A DNA stretch of 64,000 nt, taken from the NCBI GenBank assembly GCA_017311185.1, contig JAESUZ010001532.1:62001-126000 (forward strand), in the 5' to 3' direction. The notes beneath the pieces were generated by a model, which saw nothing but the letters and a program-made list of their open reading frames with translations, did no database searches and had not been told where the DNA came from. Origin of the DNA: Proteles cristata cristata. Lineage: Eukaryota; Chordata; Mammalia; Carnivora; Hyaenidae. The translations under genes and the position numbers were made by a program. Position 1 is the first letter of the stretch; the number at the start of each line of letters is the position of its first letter. Positions 12,486 to 21,800 of the stretch are shown piece by piece.

Positions 12486-12682
12486 AAAATGACACACTCT
12501 TTTTTTTTAGTGTTTATTTATTTTTGAGAGAGAGAGAGAGAGAATAGGGAAGGGGCAGAGAGAGGGACAGAGGATTCTAAGCAAGCTCGGCACTGACAGC
12601 ACACTATGAGATTGTGGCCTGAGTTGAAGTCAGACGCTCAACTAACTGAGCCAGTCAGGTGCCCCCAAAATGACAGACTCTT
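12486..12682 (-). mobile_element. CanSINE, antisense, short
   Basis: The SINE (12502-12666) is bounded by AAAATGACACACTCTT (12486-12501) and AAAATGACAGACTCTT (12667-12682), one mismatch apart. The GAGCC..CAGGTGCCCC end is the reversed head. Confidence 0.93.
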
Positions 12683-14124
12683 AAGAAGAATATTGGAAGT
12701 CAATGCCAAGGATGAGGTGGGACTTGGGGAAAATGGTGGGGACAGTCATGTCTTCATGCTGTTCTGCACACGGGAGTCAGTAAGAAAGAAATGGCCCATG
12801 ACAGAGAGTACATATTGCAATTAAACATGATAATATAAGAACTAACCCAAGATTATTTTGCTTGATTTCCTGCTCAAAATGGCTGAAGGCCATTTGGTTG
12901 AGGCCAGTCTTGATAAGAGAGGCTAGAAGCTTCAAATCAGACATAAGATGGTACCAAAGCACTTGATACTCTGACTAAATGCCAATCTCCTGTCTTGGAA
13001 AGATGGCCTGCGAGTATAGAGGACAACTTGCAGTTGAGAAGGGCTTGGATGACTCAAGAGATGAAGCTTTCCACTACATCCTGGCATTGCCAACTCCCCA
13101 CTTCTGCTTGTTTCATTTTCTTGGGCCTGCATTGCCATCTATACCATCGTCACTCTTCTAGATCCTCCCCCAATGCAACTATTTCTGTAGTGAGAAGTTT
13201 TCCGTTCATTAGGGACTTGAAGGAAGTTCTGTGACCTGAGTAGTCTTCTTGGAGAAACAGGGTTTGATACACACATTGTGCAACATGCCTGCCTGACACA
13301 ATAAGAGTTTCACTTCCTAAGATGGTCAGGATGCTGCCAGGCTTCGGGTCCAGGTTATGGGGCTGGGATGAGACACGGCAGAACTGTAGAAACTACTACG
13401 TCAGGGGCATTGCCACATGGCTCCAAAATTTCCCTTGAGCAAAAAGAATGGGAACTCATGCAACCTGGATGCTGGTAGATGGAGAAGTAGATTTGAGACT
13501 CCTGACCTCAATCTCAAGTTCTTAGAAATAGAATGGTTGAACTCACAAATGATGCTTGAATCTCTTGCATACCTCCCTTTCTGTCACTGGCTTTCACCCT
13601 CCTTCACTCAGCTACTACTCACATCAACAGGCTGAGGGCATCTCTGTGTTCTCTGTCAAGAGAGCGCATAGAGCTATCAGACCACCAGGTCCTGCTGACC
13701 CCAGTATAGGGACTCTGAGGAAGGTAGTGATTCCTTCAGTAAAGTCTGGGGACCAATTGTTAATTTGTAGTGTGAAGACTGGAGGCAAAATAGAAATGTC
13801 CATCAGGCTCTCTACACAGGACCTCTAACATGTCTACAAAAACAGCCATTCGATTTTATGAGTGTTCAGAGTTGGGAACTGACTATTGCTTAACAAATTC
13901 ACAAGAAATTGATGTATTGAACAGGAAGCAGCTTTTAGATTCCCTGTGGAACATATAACTTACCAAGGATGGCATTCTTGTGACCGCCTTCCTGATATCA
14001 AGGTATCAGAAGCCTAATTAAGATTCAGAAGGCTGCCTCATGAGCCAGTTTGCTGAGTGATCCTTGCCCCACGGTAGGGTCTATTTCCCTCCTACCTGGA
14101 AAAGTCAGGGACTCTCTCCTATGG
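12683..14124. other. No recognised feature; repeat-poor upstream flank of IL1B
   Basis: No repeat or gene is evident. ACTACGTCAGG at about 13394 resembles a CRE/ATF half-site, the only factor-like motif I noted. It may hold displaced regulatory DNA (see findings). Confidence 0.35.
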
Positions 14125-14280
14125 ACAACACAGAGCAAGCACAGTACCTGGCACATAGTAGGCACATACTTATTTGAGGGAAAACACTGTCAAATTCCTG
14201 CTCACCCATGCAGGCAGCAAATTTTACTGCCTTAGTCTGCATGCTAGGCACTGTGCTAGACCCAGCTTTAAGAGTTCACA
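14125..14280. repeat. L2 3'-end pieces, both directions
   Basis: GCACAGTACCTGGCACATAG (sense) and GCATGCTAGGCACTGTGCTA (reversed) are L2 3'-end motifs. They are small and diverged. Confidence 0.55.
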
Positions 14281-14520
14281 GCTTTCTGGGGCACCTGGGT
14301 GGCTCAGTCAGTTGACTGTCCAACTTCAGCTCAGGTCATGATCTCATGGTTCATGAGTTTGAGTCGGGCTCTGTGCTGACAGCTCAGAGCCTGGGACCTG
14401 CTTTGGATTCTTGTCTTCCTCTTTCTGTTCCTACCCACTCAAACTCTGTCTCTCTGTCTCTTTCTAGAAAATAAATAAACATTTTAAAAAATTAAAATTA
14501 AAAAATTAAAAAGCTTCCTA
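14280..14520 (+). mobile_element. CanSINE, sense
   Basis: GGGGCACCTGGGTGGCTCAG and AGGTCATGATCTCATGG with a TAAA-rich tail; imperfect repeats AGCTTTCTG and AGCTTCCTA flank it. Confidence 0.9.
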
Positions 14521-16075
14521 AGGGAACCTCATAAGCCAGCAAGGTTTAAATTCAGTGCTATAATAAGTGCTATAATATAGATGTGCCAAAAGGAGTAGGG
14601 AAGGCCCCATTCTTAGGCTCCATGCATAGTTTTTTACTTGGTCATTTAATCATTCTACAAATGTGAGGGCTACCCTGGGCAGGCATTCTGCTGGTCTCTG
14701 AGTTAAACAAAGTTTAATAAAGAAAAAAGAATCCCATTTACAATAGTATCAAAAACAATAAAATAAATAGGAATCATTTAGCCAAGAATGTGAAAGATCT
14801 GTACACTGAAAACTTTAGACATGGATGAAAGAAACTGAAGAAAACACAAATAAGTGGAAAGATATCCCATGTTTGTGGACTGGAATAATTAATACCATTA
14901 AAATCTCTCCGTACTACTTAAAGCTATTTATATATTCAATGTAACAACTATTAAAAATCTAGTGGCATATTTTACAGAAACAGAAAAAAAAAGCAATCCT
15001 AAAATTTATAGGGAACCACAAAAGATCCTGAATAGCCAAAGTAACTTTGAAAAAGAAGAACAAAGCTGGAGGCATCACACTTCCTAATTTTAAACTAAAC
15101 TACAAAGCCATAACCAAAACAGTATGGCACTGGCATAAAAAGACACATAGACCAAAGGAATAGAACTGAGAGTCCAGACATAAGTCTATGCATACATGGT
15201 CAGCTAATATTTAACAAGGGAGTCAAGAATACTCAGTGTAAAAAAAAAAGTCTCTCTAGTACATGGTGTTGGAAAACTAGATATTCACATGTAAAAGAAT
15301 GAAATTAGAGGCCCGTATCTTGCACCACTTACAAAAATTAACTCAAAATAGATTAAAGACTTAAAAATAAGACCTGAAACTGTAAAGCTCCTACAAGAAA
15401 ATATAGGGGGAAAGCTCCTTGACACTACTCTTGACAATGGTTTTTTGGATATGTCACCAAGAGCACAAGCAACAAAGGCAAAAGCAAACGAGGGAGACTA
15501 GGTCACACTGAGCAGCTCTTGCACAGCAAAAGAAACAATTAACAAAATAAAAAGGTAACCTCCAGAATAGGAAAGGTACCTGCAAACCATATTACAGGTA
15601 AGGGATTAATATCCAACATATATAAGGAACTCCTGTAACTCAATAGCAAAAATAATAATAATAATCCAATTAAAAAATGGGCAGAGGACCTCAAAAGACA
15701 TTTTTCAACAAAGACATTCAAATATCCAACAGCTACATGAAAAGATGCCTAACACCACTAATCATTAGGGAAATTCAAATCAAAAGTGGAAGAGATTATC
15801 GCTGAAGATGTAGAGAAAAGGGAACCCTAGAGCATTGTTGGTGGAATGAAAATTGGTACAGCCACTATGGAAAACAATATAGAGGTTACTAAAAAAATTA
15901 AAGATAGAACTACCCTATGGATCCAGGATTTTCACTGCTAGGTATATAGCCAAAGGAAATGAAATCACTATCTCATTCATCTGCATTCACATATTCATTG
16001 CAGTTTATTCACAACAGTCAAGACATGGAAACAGTGTGTCAATCAATAGATGAATGGGTCAAAGATGTTTTATAA

Positions 16076-16077
16076 CA

Positions 16078-16113
<36 letters not shown>
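16076..16113. repeat. (CA)n microsatellite in L1
   Basis: About 18 CA units (one interruption) directly before GGAATATTATTCAGCCAT of the L1. Confidence 0.95.
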
Positions 16114-16115
<2 letters not shown>

Positions 16116-16244
16116 AATATTATTCAGCCATAAAATAAAGTGACCAATGTGTGACCATAAGGATGGACATTGAGAGCATTACACTAAGTTAAATAAGTCA
16201 GACAGAAAAAGACAAATGCTTTATTATTCCCCATATATGTGGAA

Positions 16245-16316
16245 TCTTGGAGAAGGAGGAGGAGGAGAAGAATAAGGAGGGAGAGGAGGAGGAAATAGAG
16301 GAGAAGAAGAAGAAGG
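16245..16316. repeat. GGA/GAA purine-rich low complexity
   Basis: Imperfect GGAGGA and GAAGAA runs inside the older L1 3' UTR, where L1 elements often carry purine tracts. Confidence 0.85.
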
Positions 16317-16738
16317 CAAACTTATAGAAACAGAAAACAATGGGGAGAGTTTGTTTGGTCAAAGGATACAAACTTCAAATTATAAGATAAATAAGTTCCA
16401 GGAAACTAATATACAACATGGTGACTACTGTTAACTATTCCATATCACATGCCTGTACTTGAAAATTGCTCTAAGGGTAGAGCTTAAATATTCTCACCAC
16501 AAAAAGATATATACACATAATTATATGAGGTGATGGATGTGTTGATTAACCTTATTGTGGTAATCTTTTTGTAACATATACATATAGCAAGCTGTTGTGT
16601 TGTACACCTTAAACTTAGACAATGCTATTTTGAATTATATCTCAATAGAGCTGGGAGGGAAAAAAACAGTCTAATAACTCTTGGAGATACCAAGACATAT
16701 AGTCGCAGCTAGATAGTCTTATAAAAACAATAGTCCAA

Positions 16739-16922
16739 GGGCACCTGGGTGGTTTAGTCGGTTGAGCATCTGACTTTCACTCAGGTCATGATCTTGGGTT
16801 CATGAGCGCCAGTCCCGCACCAGGCTGTCTGCTGTCAGCACCGAGTCCACTTCGGATCCTCTATCCATCTCTCTCTGTGCCCCACTCCTCATTCTCTCTC
16901 TCTCTCTCCAAATAAATAAAGG
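16739..16922 (+). mobile_element. CanSINE, sense
   Basis: GGGCACCTGGGTGGTTTAGT, AGGTCATGATCTTGGG and an AAATAAATAAA tail. It lies between two L1 pieces. Confidence 0.9.
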
Positions 16923-16938
16923 TCCACTTTTCAGAGTT

Positions 16939-17479
16939 AACAGAAAAATTATTTTTTTAATTATATTTTATTTTATTTTATTTTTTACAAATAGTTTATT
17001 GTCATATTAGTTTCCACATAACACCCAGTGCTCATCCCCACAAGTGTCCTCCTCCATGCCCATCCCTCCTCCCCCCCACATCCATCAGTCCTCAGTTTTG
17101 TCAGCATTCAAGAGTCTCTCATGGTTTGCCTCTCTCCCTTTCCCCCACCATTTCCGCCCTTCTTCTCCCCCTTGGTCCTCTGTTAAGTTCCTCCTAATTC
17201 TCCTATACGTGCACACATATGATATTTGTCCTTCTCTGCCTGACTTATTTCGCTCAGCATAACACCCTCAAGGTCCATCTATGTTGCTACACATGGCCAG
17301 ATTTCATTGTTTCTCATTGCCATGTAGTATTCCATGGTATAGATAAACCACATCTTCTTGATCCATTCATCTGTTGATGGACACTTAGGCTCTTTCCATG
17401 TTTTAGCTATTGTGGAGAGTACTGCTATGAACATTGGGGTACATGTGCTCCTATGCATCAGCAACAGAAAAATTATTTT
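16939..17479 (-). mobile_element. Young truncated L1, antisense, upstream of IL1B
   Basis: AACAGAAAAATTATTTT occurs at 16939-16955 and 17463-17479, a perfect 17-bp duplication around a ~507-bp L1 3' end. The sequence is almost the same as the L1 at 4752-5747. Its right edge lies about 784 bp before the inferred IL1B start. Confidence 0.96.
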
Positions 17480-18139
17480 AAGCAGAAAACAGAAGGAACT
17501 GTGCTCCTGAAAGCTTGATTTATTCACAGTCTTTTCAAATACATTCTCAATGGAGGCTCACACACTGTTTATCAAGCACTGATACTGATGACATCTGTAA
17601 CTGGCTAGGGTACCAGCACCTGTTCTGAAAGGGCTACATGAGCTTGTCTCCAAGGTTCCCCCAGCCCCATCAGGAACCTGAACACCTGCACAATTATATT
17701 TTATCTGCCTCATCCTAGGAAGTCAACTGCTCCCTGGAGGCTCCTGTAATTAACCCTGAGCTCCCAAAGTAGAAAACAGCAACCTCAATTCAGACTGGGA
17801 GGATCACTATCATTTCTTTTTACCCCCTTATCCATCTCCAAGTGGGAAGCCTCCTAAATTTAAGTACAATGCATGAGTGAGGAAGCATGTTTGGGGATGT
17901 ATCTGTATGCCCTCTACTTTGTCCTAGAGATCCCAAATTAAAACATTATCCTAACCCAGGAAAATCCTGCATTTTAATATTGGCATCATGTGTGTGATTG
18001 TTATCAGAAAAACAATACATATTTGCATAATGACACATTTGCAAAGATGTGTCACCATTTGCTACCACTTGTCCTTCCATGGGCTAGAGAATTATTTCAG
18101 TTTACCCTCTCCCAGAAGTTCCCATCAATTCTCTCTCTC
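17480..18139 (+). promoter_or_regulatory. IL1B upstream flank
   Basis: Single-copy-looking sequence between the L1 and the core promoter; no repeat found. Position suggests promoter-proximal regulation, but I name no sites with confidence. Confidence 0.45.
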
Positions 18140-18245
18140 TTTTTTTTAACCTGATTGTGAAATCAGTTAACCAAAGGGGAAATTTCTGAGCTCTATACTT
18201 CTGCTTTTAAAGAATATAAAAGAGTGGGACAGAAATTGGCAGATA
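18140..18245 (+). promoter_or_regulatory. IL1B: IL1B core and proximal promoter
   Basis: TATAAAA at 18215-18221 lies about 31 bp before the inferred start. Upstream are ATTGTGAAAT (18154-18163), a C/EBP (NF-IL6)-like site at the place where the human promoter has one, and GGGGAAATTTC (18176-18186), a reasonable kappa-B-like match. A pyrimidine run (18131-18147) precedes them. TATA placement is seen directly; factor binding is inferred from knowledge of the human promoter. Confidence 0.8.
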
Positions 18246-18313
18246 GCAGATCTCTCGAGGCACAGCAGCCCACTCCAGGATTCTATTCTCTCCAGCCAGT
18301 CTTCATTACTCAG
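18246..18313 (+). other. IL1B: IL1B exon 1 (non-coding 5' UTR)
   Basis: The stretch TCGAGGCACA...CAGCC...CTTCATTACTCAG resembles the human first exon and ends at a GT donor (18314). The transcription start is inferred from the TATA box about 31 bp upstream and from similarity to the human start. It is uncertain by several bases. Intron 1 is 436 bp. Confidence 0.85.
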
Positions 18314-18607
18314 GTACAACTTGAACTCACTCTTCTTTTCATGACTAGCTCCTAAGCAAGTCTCTCTGTCCCTCTCTCTCTCCCCCTCTCTGCCTTCCTC
18401 TCTGCCTAAGGGCTGGGTTTTTTACAAAGATACCACTATATACTATTATGGTTATGATTTGTGAAATATTCTGGGAATGGACACTGCTTATGTGGCAGCT
18501 GACATCTGACAGATCAGTGTCAGAGCCTCTGCTCCAGATCTAACAAATACACTCCTGGTTCAGGTTTGGGTTCACAAGTATTTCCTCTGGATCCAAAGGA
18601 AGGCTCT

Positions 18608-18712
18608 TTCACACATTCACTCATTCATTCAACGACTGTTTCTCTGCAGGCCTGCCATGTTGCAGGTGCTAAGGGAAGCTCACATATGAAGGCAGGCCTC
18701 ATGGAGGCTGGC
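18608..18712 (-). repeat. L2 3'-end fragment in IL1B intron 1
   Basis: CTCATTCATTCAACGACTG followed by GCAGGTGCTAAGGGAAGC reads as the reversed L2 3' end. It ends about 40 bp before the exon 2 acceptor. Confidence 0.6.
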
Positions 18713-18749
18713 AGGGCAAGCAGTTACTCATCATCTCCTCTTCACCCAG

Positions 18750-18811
18750 GTCTCAGAAGCAGCCATGGCAGCAGTACCTGAACCCACCAGTGAGATGATG
18801 GCTTACCACAG
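18750..18811 (+). CDS. IL1B: IL1B exon 2, start codon at 18765
   Basis: The acceptor CACCCAG ends at 18749 and the donor GTCAGT begins at 18812. The exon has 15 nt of 5' UTR, then ATG and 47 coding nt (residues 1-15 plus two bases of Ser16), beginning [15 protein letters not shown]. The frame stays open into intron 2 down to 19130, so missed splicing would give a 121-residue unrelated product. Confidence 0.96.
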
Positions 18812-21800
18812 GTCAGTGGGGGAGACTGAAACCAGCAACATGAGCAGGGCTCCTCTTTCAAGAGTGGAGTGTTACTGTGCTTGGAGACCAGATTGGTCCC
18901 CTGAACTGCCTCTCCAAGTGCGAAGTGGGGTTTCAAGTGAACCTGGTTTAAAGATAGATTTCCCACTTCAAGTCCAGCCTTGGGACTGCATAGGCTGGAC
19001 CATCCAGATGTTGTTGCAGCAGATGAAAAACAGGAAGAAAAGATTACAAGTGCATGATACAGAGGACCCCTCTGCAAAGTTTGGCTTGATGGAGAGGGAA
19101 AGTTCAGAGGTTAACTGGGGTGGAAGTTAGGTCTCAGGACCCAAGAGAGAGTACCCAGGATATCTACCATGACTCCTATGCTGTCCCATGCATATTAGCA
19201 TAAAATGGGCCAACAGCTTTCAGCAGCTTTCAGAGACATGCTATTTGCAGTTTCCTATTAACAGTGAAGACTGTTGGCAGGGAAGGGAACACAGAACGTG
19301 TCTGGGAGACTAATGGAGTGATCTCTCTTGTTTTTATTACAGCGATGAGAATTCCCTGTTCTTCGAGGCTGATGGACCCGAAAAGATGAAGGTGAGACCA
19401 CGGGCCTAGCCCACAACTCCTGGAGGGACTCTGACATTGGAAAGGCTCCAGGAAAAGGGTTCTGGGTCACCTTGTTCCCCAAGGCATTTTGTCATGGAAG
19501 GACTTTCACCTCTTCCAGTGAGGCAGATGCAGATGGTACTGCGTGATGACCTGGTCAACATATCGCTCCCACAGTCACATACTGAGGCTTGGCGATGGTG
19601 GCCACGTTCATGGAGGGCAAGAAGGAATGGCTGTGGGGATAAAGCTTGCTGTCTCATGTTAGGAAGGCAACCCAGGCTCCAGTGCAAATTTAATTCTCCT
19701 TTTAGGAGAGGGTTCAGCCTACATTAATCACTGAAGTCCTTGGGAGTTAATGTATACCTGCCCCCTTTAAAGACAGAATAGTGTTTTGCTTCCTGGGATA
19801 GAGCTTATGACAATACAATGTGGATGATGTAAACAAAAAAGTGAATTGGAGTTGAAAGAAATCAATAATTTGCTGTTTGACCTTAAAGAAGCCATTTCAC
19901 CCCCTCGGCCTCTGAAAAATAAAGGGCATGAACTAGATGATCTCTGAGCTCCTGGCATCCTATGACCTTCAGTTCTGAAATACTGTCAGTGCTAACTAGG
20001 TTTATCCTGGGAAATGGGTGTTTCTCTGACTCTCACCTTTACCGAGAGCCATTTTGACATTGAAGTCGTCCTTCTTTTCTGTATGAGGCCTAATAACTTT
20101 CCAGGGTGGTACGGCCATCAACCCAGCCAGGTCAGTTGCACAGATTAGGAAGCAGCTACTTGTCTCTGACTTTTTTTTTTTTTTTTAGTTCAGGGCAGTT
20201 TCCCCTAGCCTAATAATCCAGTCCCTACTCCTGTTCAAAGGCCTGTATTTCTCTAAATGCTTTAAAATCAGTAACTGGTTTACTCCAGCCCTGGGGTTTG
20301 GGGAGGGCATGGCTTCTCTGTCTGGCTCTTTCCCTGCTGTTCCTTCCCATAGCCTCCCCCCCCCTGCGAGCCTTAGCTCTGAGCAGGAACTTCTCTCATT
20401 CGGCTTTCCTCAGTACTGTTAAAGAGGCCTCTTTAACGGTTGAGCATTCAAACCATTATTGAGCCACCAGGGCAACCTCACTTAATCCCTCATGCAGTTT
20501 TGCGGTTTCTCTGAGTAACAGGAAAGGGGGAACATATTTCCTACACAGTAACCACTTTTAATGTATTTGTTGGACGCTTATAAAACAGTGTTTAGAAAAA
20601 AAGAGAGAATTTGTATAGGACAATTAAAAACTTGTTGAATGAGCATAGATGAACAGAAAATGTTATGATCATCATTGCTATGAAAAATTAAATACATGGT
20701 GTTAGAGCATTAGGGACACAAGAGGACACAGGTCAGGTGGATTAGTCTGTGAAGAAGACAAATGAGGTGGACATGGGTTTTATTCTAAAAGAATACCATC
20801 TGTGGCCCTGTGGGCCATCAGAAAGCCCACAGTTCTGGTTTTGGTTCTGCCTCTAACTCGCCATGTGCCTTTGAGTAAACCTCAATAGGCTTCAGAGAGA
20901 AGAGCGTTTATCATTAGAAGCTCAGTTATCTCCATGGCCTCTTCCACCTCTCTGATGTCAAAATGGGGGTTCTCTAGCCCATTCACCTTAACATACTCTT
21001 CCTGGTCTCTCCACAGGGCTGCCTCCAAAACCTCAGTCACAGATTTCTGGGAGATGAGGGCATCCAGTTGCAAATCTCCCACCAGCTTGACAGCAAGAGT
21101 CTTAGGCATGCTGCGTCAGTCATTGTGGCTATGGAGAAGCTGAAGAACATATCTTTTCCATGCTCAAAGCCCCTGCAGGATGATGACCTGAAGAGCCTCT
21201 TCTGCTGTATCTTTGAAGAAGGTACTTAATGAGAACCAAAGGCAGACAGTAGATCTCTGGTCTATAGACAACTAAACTACCCTAAAGTTTTATGCCCTTC
21301 AAACACAGGAGGGCCAGCGATGGGGAAAAAAAAAAAAAAACAGAGAAGCCTAGAAACCAAATGAATTTAGTTGAAACTATTCTCCTTTTTTTATATTTTT
21401 TAATATTTTATTTATTTCTGAGAGAGGGAGAGCAAGTGAGCATGAGCGGGGGAGAATCAGAGAGAGAGGGAGACACAGAATCTGAAACAGGCTTCAGGCT
21501 CTGAGCTGTCAGCACAGAGCCCGACGCGGGGCTCAAACCCATGAACAGTGAGATCATGACTTGAGCCGAAGTCTGATGCTTAACTGACTGAGCCACGCAG
21601 GCGCCCCTAGTTGAAACTATTCTTAACATAAAATCGCAGTAACAACTCGCATTTGCCAGTTACTCTACCATTCTCAGAGGCTTTCACTTGCATTACCTCC
21701 TGCAAGTCTCACACTATCCCTGTTGGGCTAGTATTACGCCATTGCCATTTTATGTGAGTAGCTCTATTGTTAGTCCAAGGCCAGCAATGGAAGTGCAGCC

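Larger units (their letters stand above)
14722..16668 (+). mobile_element. Older L1, sense, ORF2 3' half plus 3' UTR
   Basis: From AATCCCATTTACAATAGTAT through GAAAACTTTAGACATGG, TAGACCAAAGGAATAGAACTG and TATTATTCAGCCATAAAA to TTGTACACCTTAAACTTAG. No long frame survives, so it is old. It includes a CA repeat and a GGA/GAA-rich stretch. Confidence 0.9.

Noticed and set aside
18765..19130. Single-exon 121-codon frame starting at the IL1B ATG
   Set aside because: After residue 15 it reads through the exon 2 donor into intron 2; exon 3 joins in frame instead.
20882..21109. 75-codon minus-strand frame over IL1B exon 4
   Set aside because: It is the reverse-strand shadow of a real exon.
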